This document shows, one piece after another, positions 46,371-57,543 of a DNA stretch of 64,000 nucleotides. Each line of letters begins with the position of its first letter. Positions within the stretch are counted from its first letter, which is position 1. The position numbers were made by a program, and so were the translations under genes. The DNA is from Avena insularis. Taxonomy: Eukaryota; Streptophyta; Magnoliopsida; Poales; Poaceae. The notes under the pieces are model-generated. The model did not search any database. It was not told the DNA's origin and worked only from the letters and a program-made list of their open reading frames with translations. Location of the stretch: positions 663,346,802 to 663,410,801 of the forward strand of contig CM042690.1 in the NCBI GenBank assembly GCA_023614405.1, written 5' to 3'.

Positions 46371-49049
46371 ATGAATGAACACCAACTCAACCAACATGAA
46401 TTGAGGGTGCCTTCAGTTATGAAGGTTCACCGCAAGGAGGAAGTCTTTCCCTCTGCCTATCCATGCTCTAAATTCATGAAGGATACAGGGATTTCTCAAG
46501 ATTTCCATACTTTGATAACTAATGCAGGATTGGAGCATTTTGTGGGAGATGAACCTTCCCAATATGTGAAACTGACTATGTCTGTAGTGCAGGATTTCTA
46601 CTTTAGTTACTCCTTGCCTAACCCCATGGTCCACTACAAAATTTAGAATGTAGCTGTCGATCTTCCGTTTGATGACTTTTGTGCAGCTATTAAAGTACTA
46701 ATATGTTGCTAACGTATCCATAATTTTTGATGCTCCATGCTTGGTTTTATCTTCTTTCTTATGTTTTGTCCACACTTTGGAGTACTTTCTATACACTTTC
46801 TTGGACTAACCTATTAACAAGAGCCACATTGCAGGTACTGTTTTCTGCTGTTTTTGGTTCCAGGAAAGTCAGAAAATGAATATTCTCGGAATTAGACGGG
46901 ACAAAAGCCAAAGTCAGTTTTTCACCGAGGGGGACACGAAGCCAGAATACGAGACGGAGAGGGGCCAGGGGTCCGCCACACCACCTAGCCACGCGGGCCA
47001 GGCCTGGCCATGCTAGGGGGTGGTGTGGCCATCTAGGGCACCCCCTCGGTCTCCCGTTTCGCCTATAAGATGCCGCCGATACAGAAACCCTAAGAACTCG
47101 ATCAAAATTCCACGAAAGAGTCTGTAGCCACTGTCATCTCCATCCCTAGATCGGGAGGGATCTGAAGCTCTTCCCGGCACCCTGTCGGAGGGGAGAATTC
47201 ACCCTGGAGGCCTTCTTCATTACCATGCAAGCCTCTGGTGTGATGCGTGAGTAGTTCATCCTTGGACTACGGGTCCATGTAGTAGCTAGATGGCTGGTTC
47301 TTCTCCTTTGTGCTATCATGTTTAGATCTTGTGAGCTTCGTTCATGATCAAGGTCATCTATTTGTAATTCCTACACGTTTTTTTGCGGGGATCCGATGTA
47401 TATTGAGATGCTATTTCAGATTGATTATTGATTCTATCATGTCTTTGTTATTTGTGATCTTGCATGCTTTCCGTTGTTAGTAGCTATCTTGGCCAAGTAG
47501 ATGCTAGCAACTCCAAGAGTTAGTTTTTATGCTCGATAGTGGGTTCATGCCTCTAGTAATCTGGGGAAGTGACAGAAATCTCTAAGGTACTAGATGTGTT
47601 GTTTCTACTAGGGAGAAAACAACAATCCTTTGTTCATAGAACAATCGTATTGTTTACTTTACACGCAATGCGTAATGCAATTATCTATTGCTTGCAACTT
47701 AATACTGGAGGGGGTTTGGATGATAACCTGAAGGTGGATTATTAGTCATAGATGCAGTTGGATTACGGTCTATGTATAATGTTGTAATGCCCAATCGAAT
47801 CTCAAAGGAGTCAAGATGATTAGTATATGCATGATTGCTTTCTCGACGTTTGTCAATTGTCCCGCTATAATTTGTTCACCCAACATGTTATCTATCTTAA
47901 GGAGAGCCACCACTAGTGAACTATGGACCCCCGTCCTTTCTTTTACCATCAATCTACAACTGTTTACTGCTTTCTGTTTACTTTCTGCAAGCTTTTACTT
48001 TCTTCCACTCGATATGTTTAATCCTTTGTTTTCAGCAAAACCGGTGAGATTGACAACCTCACTGTAAGTTGGGGGCAAAATTTTGTGGTTGTGTTGTGCA
48101 GGTTTCCACGTTCTTCTTTGGCGCCGTTAGCGCCAAAAGTCTAGCTAGCAACACCTTGGAGGTGTTTCCTTGCTCCTACTGGATTGATAACCTTGGTTTC
48201 ATAACTGAGGGAAACTTACTGTTGTGCTCATCATACCTTCCTCTTGGGGTTCCCCAACGAGCTCGTTAATACACGAGTCATCAAGTACCATAGTGGGGTT
48301 CGTGTGGAAGGATTAGAGAGCGACCTACACCACTCATGGACTTGTACGCGGAAATTTGCCAAGGGAGCAGCTTCTCAAAGGAGAGTGGCAAAATTCGTAA
48401 TATTCATCTCCCGTCTATTCGATACTTTGCCTACTTTATTGCCAAGTGTGTTCTTGCTAGGAAAACTGCTAATAAATTATCCTCATATGATCTAGCCTTC
48501 ATCTCAGCTGCCTTAAAACGAGATAGGACTTATAATTTGGGTGCCTTGATAGCCTTCCGTCTTGCTGCTAACCGCGAGAAAGGTGGAATTTGTGGAGGCC
48601 TCATCGCCTCTTGCTTGCTAGCTTTGCATGGTGTAGAGCCTCATCATTTAGACCTATAGTTTCCCATAGAGAGGCTTGACCTTAATTCCATGATACAACA
48701 TAAGTTTGTTTCTTCTTGGGATAATTTGAGTGTTTTATCTTATGAAATAATCTTCCTCAAAGCTGGTTGGAGAAGGAGTAAGTCCAAGCATGTTGTTCTT
48801 TTGCGTGCGCCTATTTTGTTTAACCTTGATACTAGGGAAGGATGGTCACTCACCGAGGAGGAGCTCGATGCATATCTGGGGGAGCTCTCCCAGCAAGAGC
48901 AGGATACTGGAAGGGAGATTACAGATGATTTGGTTCAGCCCTTGAATGAGGGGGAGTCTTTGTATCAGCAGCCTACCTATGATTGGGGAGCTTCTTCGTC
49001 TACACAAGGGCCTAACTATGATCATTCTTATGATGACCCGCCGGCCTAG
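46371..49049 (+). pseudogene. Athila ORF-1-like accessory gene, split by a solo LTR
   Basis: ATG at 46371. The first part (to 46698) is broken by a TAG at 46644. After the solo LTR the frame resumes at 48284 (AGTAC is the TSD) and runs to a stop at 49047-49049, with a further TAG at 48657; both stops are one step from CAG. The region IRYFAYFIAKCVLARKTAN followed by GGICGGLIASCLLA resembles the ATHILA ORF-1 family (PF03078 by memory). The C-terminus is acidic and Gln/Tyr-rich. No signal peptide or membrane segment is evident, so it does not look like an envelope, though it occupies the env-like position. The function is unknown. Confidence 0.7.
46699..48283 (+). mobile_element. Solo LTR of the element O family inside E
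   Basis: 1585 bp with perfect TSD AGTAC (46694-46698 and 48284-48288). It is homologous to element O's LTR along its length, in plus orientation. Its first bases are TAATATGTTGC, explained by G-to-A and C-to-T changes of a TGATACGTTGC-type start; it ends AGTCATCA. The internal domain is lost, so LTR-LTR recombination followed insertion. Confidence 0.88.
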
Positions 49050-49095
49050 AGTTCCTACCCGCGTTGGGGTTGATACCCACTTAGGCCAAAAGCCT

Positions 49096-49110
49096 AAGCT
49101 TGGGGGGAGG
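49096..49110 (+). other. Internal polypurine-tract-like sequence of E
   Basis: AAGCTTGGGGGGAGG lies 46 bases after the stop of the accessory ORF and 2.2 kb upstream of the 3' LTR. It matches the true tract AAGCTTGGGGGGAC (51300-51313) almost exactly, including the preceding CT. Confidence 0.75.
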
Positions 49111-51299
49111 TACACCGACATCACACTCATCTACATATCATGTTCAGTCGGTACTTTGTATATCCATGTTTCGTTTTCTTTTTAGTTTTTGATCTTTTTT
49201 TACTTTTGCTTTCCAAAACACAAAAAGACCAAAAATATTTTCGTTGTTTCTCTTTGTTTGCTTCTTTGTATTTTTAGCCTTGGTTTGCTTCTTCCTTTTT
49301 GCTTTGTTTTGATTATTCGAAAAACCCAAAAAGATTTCGCTTTGCTTGTTCTTCCTTTTTGTTCTTGCCTCTAAAAATCAAAAACATCAAAAATATTTTT
49401 TGTTCTTCTTTGGTTTTGTGAAGTTCGTTGCAGGGTTCAGTAGTCCTTAGTGGATATTTGGTTTCATGCTATTATCCAAGCCACACAAGTGAAGGGCAAT
49501 AATGAAGATTAATGACAACTTGAGGTGTGGTAAGAGGCTGGTAATGGACTCTATTTGTTTTCATTTTTGTACATATACTCATCATTGTGGGCATGCTTAG
49601 TCTGTTCATGTAAGGTGTGTGTTATTTATGGATTCTTAGTAGTTCTTGCTCTCTTATGATCATCTCCAGCTTACTAATGGTTTGTAGCATGTCATATGAA
49701 TGTTTGCTTGCATTGTTCTATTCATAAACTGGTATGACACTATGGTATCCTCCTCTGAATGTTTCATTTAAATTGAGTTGGAACATGCTCACACATGCAT
49801 ATGACTGAAGCAATCAGTTAAGCCTCGATGAATTATTTTTCCTCAGGGTCCTTGAGTCAATTTCATGCCATAATTAGTCATGTTTTGTTGCAAGCATGAT
49901 TATGACAGTTATAGCTCTCTTGTTTGTCGCTCCCTTACTATTGCTAGCCTTCACTTGCACTAAGTATGAGCTCTACTCGTGTTTCCAACTCCCCAAAACC
50001 AATATTGCCAAAAGTGTCCACCATACCTACCTATTAGCATCATTTGCTAGTCCGTGCATATTTAGTATGTCTTGTTTTCTTCCGAATAAAATGTTTGCTT
50101 GTTATGAGAAAGTTAGTTAGTAAAGCTCTCACAAACTTGATGGCACACTTTACTTTCTTGCACTTAATAATCTTGAACCATTGTGTCCATCTTTGTTGCG
50201 TATATGCTTGCGCTTTATGAGTTGAAGTTAGCAGAACCATGTATCATCGGGAATGCTTTCAACATTGCACTTATATTCCGTTGATATCATGATTCTTTTG
50301 CTTATGGATCCCGGTGGTGTGAAATAAAAGGGAAACTTGTAGGATCATGGAGTTTGTATGTGTGTTAGAGAAACACTTGGGCCGCTAGCCTAAGCCATTC
50401 CTAATCATGGTGGAAACTTGCAGCAAAACCATAATGAGCACTCTATTAAGCATCCTCAATAAAAACCTATGCAAATAGCAAATAAAAAGATCGCTGAGAT
50501 GCTCTTTGTCTGCTTCCCTTGTCATTTTGATTACGGGATAGCTCCTGTATCATGTGCAAGGGGTACCCCATTTGCGGTTCTCTATGATACATATGTACTT
50601 ACAATGACAAGAGCTTACTTGTGACTGAAGTTGAGTAGCATGAGGTTCGGTACTCGTAAGCAAGGGGCATGAGATTTCAACTTATAACTTGTCAAGCATA
50701 TCCTCTTAGTTGTGTCACTTTAACCTTAACCATTTAAAGATGCTTATGATAGGGGCAATGCGAGCTTAAAGCTAATGAGTACCATACTTTCAGCATTTGG
50801 AAGCCTTTCAAACTTTTTCAAAACCTTTTCACTTCCTTGTTGAGTCACCACTTATTCTATGAGCACTTTCTTGAGAGCATAGTTGTCATTCTTAGTGTGA
50901 TGTGCTTGTATCAAAACTTGATTAATTGTGTCATGACTTTGATGCATGTATCTTTGATATCTTTACTTCTAGTCTTCACTTGAACTTTAGAGGTGCCTTT
51001 GCATTTATGTTTGCTCTACATTAAAGGCAAGCGAGATACCACTCTATCATACCTTTTTATGAGCATTGCAATGTTGCTTATGTCTATGTTTCATGCTACT
51101 TACTATTTTTGAGTTGGAATCTCTTCTTAGCTTGCAATAACTATTGAGTAACCTTATTTGCATGCTCCTTATTATGAATTGACCAAGTACTTGATCATAT
51201 GCTGAGAATATATACATCTTATGAATCAAATGTGTTCATGAAAGTTTCTTTTATCGCACTTAGTTTTCAACTGAATTGCTTGAGGACAAGCAATAAGCT
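49111..51299 (+). other. Element E internal domain, 3' part, non-coding
   Basis: T-rich near 49180-49400, otherwise without structure I can name. It is homologous to the minus strand of element O at 26164-27540 and 4411-5100. No ORF over 75 codons has recognisable features. Confidence 0.75.
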
Positions 51300-51313
51300 A
51301 AGCTTGGGGGGAC
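51300..51313 (+). other. Element E polypurine tract
   Basis: AAGCTTGGGGGGAC directly before the 3' LTR at 51315. The E1 copy at 41359-41372 reads AAGCTTGGGGGGAG. Confidence 0.8.
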
Positions 51314-51314
51314 T

Positions 51315-52689
51315 TGATACGTCCAAAATGTATCTACTTTCCCGAACACTTTTGCTATTGTTTCTCCTCTAAACTTGTGTGATTTGGATACAACTAACAC
51401 AGACTGACGCTATTTTCAACAGAATTACCTTGGTGTCGAGTTTTTGTGCAGAAAATCAACTATCAGGAAAAATCCCGAAAAATATGCAAAAAATCCTATT
51501 TCACCAGAAGATTCACGGAGCCAGAAGACGAGACGGAGGAGGGCCACGAGGGGCCCACACCACCTGGCCGTGCTTGGGGGTGGTGTGGCCGCCTCGGTCA
51601 CCCCCTCGGCCTCCCTCTTCGCATATAAGTTGCCTCTTGACCTAAAAACCAAGGGGGGTTCGGCGTTTTTCTAGAAAGAGTTTCTCTATGCCACCACCAC
51701 CAGATTCCGTGATTCAGAACCAGAAACTTTGTTCTGGCACCCTGCCGGGACGGGGAATTGGAGGAGATCATCGCCATCATCATCACCATCGCTTCTCCAT
51801 TGACCATCCATGATCCCCCCATCCATGAGTGAGTAATCCCCCGCTGTAGGCTATGGGGATGGTAGGGATTGGATGAGATCGTTCATGTAATGGCATCAGA
51901 TTGTTAGGGCATGGTGCCTAGTATCTATTATTAGTGCTTTTTGACTTTGTTGCAACTTGTTATGCTTAATGCTTGTCACTAGGGCCCGAGTGCCATGATT
52001 TCAGATCTGAACATGTTATTGATTCATTATGATAGTGTCGTTTATGGTCTTACCTGCAAGTTGTATACACATATTGTTGTCCGGAACCGAAGGCCCCGAA
52101 GTGACAATAATCGGGATAACCGGAGGGAATGGCTTTGATGTGAGGATCACATGTGTTCACGGAGTGTTAATGCTTTGCTCCGGTGCTCTATTAAAAGGAG
52201 CACCTTAATTGCCAGTAGTTCCCTTGAGGCCCCGCTACAAACGGGATGGCAGGACAAAAGATGTTGTGCAAGTTCTCATTGCAAGCACGTATGACTATAT
52301 ATGGAACACATGCCTATGATAATCTAGTACTTGGATGCTTTATCTTATTTATCTGCAAATGTCCTATGTCTTGATTGCCATATGAATTGTCTTGTCCATG
52401 CAATGCCCGTCCATCCATCCCTATGCCTACCACGCTTTAATCCTACTGTTTACTGCAATTGTTACTACTGTCTTTACTTTACTATTGCTATTACTTTGCG
52501 ACTGCTATTACAAAACTGTTGCTACTGATAAACTGCTGTGAGCAAGATTGTTTCCAGCTACAGCTGAATTGACAACTCAGTTGTTAAGGCTTATAAATAT
52601 TCTTTGGCTCCCCTTGTGTCGAATCAATAAATTGGGTTTCACTTCCCTCGAAAATACTGCGATACACCCCCTATACTTGTGGGTCATCA
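51315..52689 (+). repeat. Element E 3' LTR
   Basis: 1375 bp, from TGATACGTCC to GGGTCATCA, the partner of 41373-42757. Confidence 0.9.
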
Positions 52690-52723
52690 TACTTCGTTTA
52701 CTAGTTGCTTGGTGTCGTCGTAT
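52690..52723. other. Short segment between E and D
   Basis: 34 bases of unassigned sequence. They are either the flank shared by both elements or the outer edge of D's LTR if that LTR starts further left than I set it. Confidence 0.4.
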
Positions 52724-53459
52724 TGATGACAAGTATGCCATGAGGGGGTCCTCGAGGCGTGCGGAAGAGAGGGGTGTGAGACGTACGGTGTTCCGGGACG
52801 GTGAGCACACAAGTTTACCCAGGTTCAAATCCGTCGGCTTTGGGCGGATCCTACTCCTGCTAGCAATCCAGTAATACGGCAGAGCCGGAATATGGGTTAC
52901 AAGGGGTTCGCCTGTGCGAGTTGAGATTGTGACTGTAAGGTGTTACCCTAAAGGCTCTCCCTAGGACGGCTTATATAGATATCCGGCCTAGGGTTTATCG
53001 GAGAGACCTATCCGGCTACGTCTAAGAGTCGGTTACAGAGTACATCTTGAACTACAAGTAACACTATGGGCCTATGTCGGTAAGTCTTCTGGGCCTTCCC
53101 GTAGCCGGACTGGACTCCATCTTTTCTCCCTGACTGGGCCGCCTGTGAAGCAAAGCTCTAACCTGAAGTGGGCCACCCTAGTCAGTAAGGAACTATGAGG
53201 ATAGCCGGAAAGTATATCCCCAACCCGGAAGTCTCCAAGATCCAAAGTCGGATTCATTATCGTCTAGCTTGATCTTCGGCTTGCAGAATCTTGAAGGGTT
53301 CCTGAAACTTCAAAACAAAAGATACGATCCGGGTCTCAAAATAAGTCGGACCTATCAGTACTTTAGCTGTGCTTCTAGCTTGTAATTCAAACTAAGCCGG
53401 AACTTGGTCTCTAACGTCATGTGACACTAGTCATGGTCAAGTCACGTCACTCACAGACA
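52724..53459 (-). repeat. Element D 3' LTR
   Basis: The right end is firm: the minus strand reads GACAGGGGA and then TGTCTGTGAG, a polypurine tract followed by an LTR start. The left end is set at TGATGACAAG (52724), but without the partner LTR it could be some tens of bases off. A TATA box on the minus strand is at 52971-52979. Confidence 0.65.
52960..52992 (-). promoter_or_regulatory. TATA box between inverted arms (element D LTR)
   Basis: The arms CCTAGGACGG (52960-52969) and CCGGCCTAGG (52983-52992) are reverse complements at 9 of 10 positions. They enclose TTATATAGATAT, the TATA box for minus-strand transcription. Confidence 0.65.
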
Positions 53460-53471
53460 TCCCCTGTCAGC
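53460..53471 (-). other. Element D polypurine tract
   Basis: The minus strand reads GCTGACAGGGGA directly before the LTR start TGTCTG. Confidence 0.65.
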
Positions 53472-53778
53472 ACGACCGTTGGTGGGTCCGCCTTTTGCGG
53501 AATCGAGGTGCCGTTTCAATGCATACGCGGAGATCGAGGCGACATAATCATCATGTGGGACCTTCCCAGTTCTTTCCACGACGTGTGGCATACTTACTGT
53601 GGCTTTTGCACGAATCTTGGCGCGGTTAGGTGGCTACAAGGGGTGAGGATTCTCTTTCCCTCATCTTCACCTATTCCCCTTGCCGTTTCCTCTCCTCCAC
53701 TTATCCCTCGCGCACAGAGCTCCCCTGCTTCCCAGATTCCCAGCACCGCCCATCAAAGGTCACCGGCGCACCGGAGGA
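53472..53778 (+). other. Element D region upstream of the antisense gene
   Basis: About 300 bp between the polypurine tract and the first ATG of the accessory gene. It should hold its promoter and leader. The overlapping ORF from 53421 is in a different frame and shows no domain. Confidence 0.5.
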
Positions 53779-56700
53779 ATGGCTTCATCTTCATCATCCG
53801 GCTTGGCTGGGGCGGCGGCAGCAGCGACGACGGTGGCACAGAGAAAGAAAGCAATCGCGGGGTCTGGATCCCCTGCATCCTTGACGACGAGAAGCTCCAT
53901 GGCGTGGAGAATGAAGGGCTCCTCCGTGCCGGCGACTAGCGGAGCGGTTTCGGTGAAACCATCCCCAATCCACACGCTGATGAGCGGGTGCACTTCGGCA
54001 CCCACCTCGACAGAGGTTTGTCTTTCCCTTCCTCGGAATTCTTTTCCAAGGTGACAGATCACTATGGTGTTTAACTTCACCATCTTCCCCCAACTCCATC
54101 TTAGAGATGAGCGCCTATGCGGCTTTGTGTGAGGGATATCTCGGCATTAGGCCGAGTCTCATTTTATTCCGGTTTTACTTCCATGTCCGGAGAAACTCCA
54201 TCACTGCTGGTAATCCTTATATTACCGGCACGATTAGCCTTTCAGTTAGACGCGAGCGTGTTTATCCTCGTATTTTAGCTAGTGAGTCGGTAAAACAGTG
54301 GCCGACCACCTTCTTTTACCATAAGGATATTCCTGCTCCTCCAGCTTTCATCGACAGAGCCGCCACGACCCTAGCGTCTTGGGATGAGGCTCCTCCGGCT
54401 CTCAGAGACGACCTGCTCCTCGCCAAGAGGCAGATCGAGTATCTGATGAAGCACAAGGGTCTGAGAGGGTTCGACCTGGTCCAGTGCTAGGTGGCACCGC
54501 CGGATCCAGCCTCTCCAGCAGCACGATGACCGACTGATGCATTCCATCACGACGTCAAAACAAGACTCCCTCTGCATCAGCCCCAAGGCCCTAAAGCCAC
54601 AGGACTACATAAGCCAGATCAAATGGCTGATAAAGGAGCGGATCGAGAGAAAGATTCTGGATTTATCTCTGGACATGCACACAGTGGAAGACCCTGTAGT
54701 GCCGGTAAGCTTTTAGCAGTAAACCCTTTTTATGTGTTTCACCTTTAAGTTATTTCGCAACACTGAGATATTATCTTCTTTTCAGCTTGCCGACCTCCCC
54801 GAGTCAGAACTGGCTCTTATCGAGGGATATCCTTTGGAGTTTTCTCAGGAGGAGGAACTGGTCCCACTGTCAGACGTTGTACCCAGGAAGCGTAAAGCTC
54901 CGACAGTAGCCGTCGGCACAAAGGAAGTGCCAGTTGTGAAGAGGTGACTTTCCACACAACTTCCGCCTTTGTACCTTACTCGTAATTTCTTCTGAGATGT
55001 AATGTTTTCCATTCTATTACATTCTCAAAGATAAACAGCTCATCAAGGGAAAGGGGAAGGGAACTTCTTCGAAGCCCCTGCGGCAGACGAAGCTGACTAT
55101 GGATTCTCCTGCCACAGCTCCTCCGACTCGCGCCCCTCAATCTTCTGCAACGCCGGTGATTACTCCATCCTCGGTTGTCGCAGAAGATCCGGCTCCCTCA
55201 ATAGAGCCAGCGACCCTTGAGTCGCAGACTGACGCCACCATGGGTGGATCATGTTTTGATAAGGGTGAACCCTGTTCGGGTAATGATCCCTCGGCAGAGA
55301 CCTTCACCGAAAATCTCCTGAACAATCCGGGACTTGCCAAATTTGGCTTGTCTCGGAAATCTGCGGAGGAAATCCAGCGGCTGGCCCAGCAATGCCTGGA
55401 AAGCCGTAATCTCTCTGCCGAAGAAGAAGCACAAGAAGCAGAGGACGTCAAGTACTCCGAACTTCTTGAAAAAATCTGCCTTCACGACGAGGGACTAAGA
55501 GCTGGGGTGCTTCCGCCACCTCCGGTTATTCCACTCACCCTCGCCGAGAAGGTTACCACTGAGGTGAACATGTGCCTGAGCAAGCTCACACATGAACATC
55601 ATGTAAGTCGGAATTCTAACTCACATTTTTCTTTATGGTACTTTATATCATATCCTCTAGCCCCCAAGCATGAAATTGGATAGACAATCCAGGTTTATGC
55701 TTCCTTTAGGATGCCAAAGAATGAACTAGTGTAGCCCCCAAGGCTCGTGTTGATATTACCTAAAATATTAGCCCGAGTCTTTAGTAGACTTCTGACTCTG
55801 GGTATTCTGACTTACAGAAAGTTAATTCATATAACCAGGAATTGTTGAAGAATATCTGCAATAAGCGGAGAGAGATCAAAGCTCTCCGACTTAAAAATGC
55901 TGAGCTTAAAGTTTCCAAGGATGAGGCCGAAGGTGAACTTTCCGAGACTCAAACCTTGTCTTGATTTTTCATAGCTGAATATTTATTGCTGAACTGTTGT
56001 TCTTTTTGAATTACAACACTGATAAAGAAGTCCTGTGCTATGATCGAAGAGGCCAAGAATCTGAAGACCTTGGTGGTGGAAAACAAGGATCTCCGCCAAG
56101 AGCTAGACCAGCTTAAGGTGGATCATGAGAAGAGCATTGCTCAAGTTCTCGAATCCTCCTCCATGGCCACCGTGGAGCGTGATCGCAAGATTACACTCCA
56201 CGAGAAGAAAATCTTGGATCTCAACGATGAGCTATTCAGAGTGAAGGATATTTCCGAGGTGCTCCGACTGAACTCTGGAGTCTTCGTGAAGAGAAGACTA
56301 AAGTTGATGACATCATCTTTGGTATGTTTCCGTCTTTCTGACTTGTCTATATTCTTCGACTCTTTTGATATCGGATTTATTTAACTATTTGGCATTGTAT
56401 GCATAGGTCCTCTAAACTTGACGGACTCTACCTCTACCGAGCCCCACACCCACCAGCTTACCCAAGTTGGTGATTTGCTTCATGACTTCCGCCAATCCAT
56501 TGAGGATATTGGCGAAGCTCTCAAGGTTCCGAACATGCATAGCATATCCGACTTTCAGGTGCGGGGCAAGGCAACGGAGATGCCACAGCTCATCCGGGAC
56601 TAGAACATGTCCTACGCGCGATCAGCGGCGCAAAACGCCCTCCCAATGGTTATGAGCCACCATGGAAGCATGGAAATCTGGCAAGTAACCAGAGGGTACT

Positions 56701-56992
56701 GTAAGGTGGACGAAGACGGACAGGAGCAAGACATCAAGGCCATCATGGATTCCTACACCGGATATGGGTGTCATGTAGCTGACTTAACCAGCTACGACAC
56801 TCCCTTCTTCACCCGCGTGGACACGTTGCCTCCGCCTCCTGAAGAAGCAGCCGAAGTTTCCGACGATGGACAAGCCATATTGGATTTGGCACGTCGGATC
56901 GTTATTAGGGTGCGGCTGATGTGTCTAGCGAGCCGGCAACTCCTAGCTCTTCTCCTACATCATAGATTATCAGAAACAAATGTGTTATTCTG
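53779..56992 (+). pseudogene. Element D antisense accessory gene (aORF), multi-exon
   Basis: ATG at 53779 (MASSSSSGLAG). A frameshift near 54050 joins to a frame with LHHLPP and MSAYAALCEGYLGIRP, the PF04195-type core (54070-54180). Exon 1 continues, after a stop at 54488-54490 and a frame change, to a GTAAGC donor at 54705. Intron 1 is 81 bp with a CTTCTTTTCAG acceptor (exon from 54786). A basic KRKAP stretch is near 54890. The next large exon (about 55040-55600) is Pro/Ser/Ala-rich then helical and ends at a GTAAGT donor near 55602. Coiled-coil exons lie at about 55840-55950 and 56040-56270. The last exon (about 56410-56992) has one TAG near 56601. The order matches the antisense genes of B and C. 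Function unknown. Confidence 0.75.
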
Positions 56993-57543
56993 AAAATGTT
57001 ATGGGTCTGTAAATATGCAGTATGATACTTTTGCTAGTGCTAAGTTTTAATCTAATCAACACTTTTGGTTTAAATTTTTGTGTGCCTGAAATATTTGCAT
57101 AAGCACTTGTACTTTTTTGTCTACACTTATCATTTATCTGGCTTTCTGCCTCGTCCCTTTCGTGAGCCGGCTAAACTTTGAGCACGGAAACTTTGCCGAG
57201 CAACGGAGCTCAATTGCTAAACCAGTTTAAACTCGGAAACAAAGCCGGCTTCCAGTACCAACAATTCACTATTCGGAAAATACCTGCATCCGACAATCAG
57301 CCAAATAACCAAAGTATAGACTATGAAATTTAGAGTTATACCCGAAGGTAACATTTTTAGAATCGGGAATCTAAACTAGAACAAACATGAGCATAAAGTA
57401 CTTTCAAGCATTCTGGGATTTTCGACTATGACATGATCATTTGGAAATAAGATGGTAAAAACTTCTTAGAAAAAACTTGAGGCAACTAAGACTTTTATTT
57501 CTCACAGAACATGTACATATATACGATTACAAAGAAGAATAAA
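56993..57543 (-). other. Element D spacer between integrase and antisense gene
   Basis: AT-rich sequence between convergent 3' ends. No tandem array like those in B and C is evident here. I see nothing further. Confidence 0.6.

Larger units (their letters stand above)
41373..52689 (+). mobile_element. Element E: non-autonomous Athila-type gypsy element in tandem with E1
   Basis: LTRs at 41373-42757 and 51315-52689, an Asp-type primer-binding site, a gag-protease gene and a sense-strand Athila ORF-1-like gene. No RT, RNase H or integrase is found, so it would need enzymes from another element. A solo LTR lies inside. Because the left flank is the internal domain of E1, the array reads internal-LTR-internal-LTR, typical of unequal recombination between related copies. 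No TSD can be expected for E alone. Confidence 0.88.

Noticed and set aside
46371..49049. Accessory ORF of E considered as a retroviral-type envelope
   Set aside because: No signal peptide, membrane anchor or glycosylation-rich ectodomain is visible; the resemblance is to Athila ORF-1.
53421..53939. 172-codon plus ORF across the D polypurine tract
   Set aside because: It begins in the LTR, crosses the polypurine tract and overlaps the start of the antisense gene in a different frame, with no recognisable domain.
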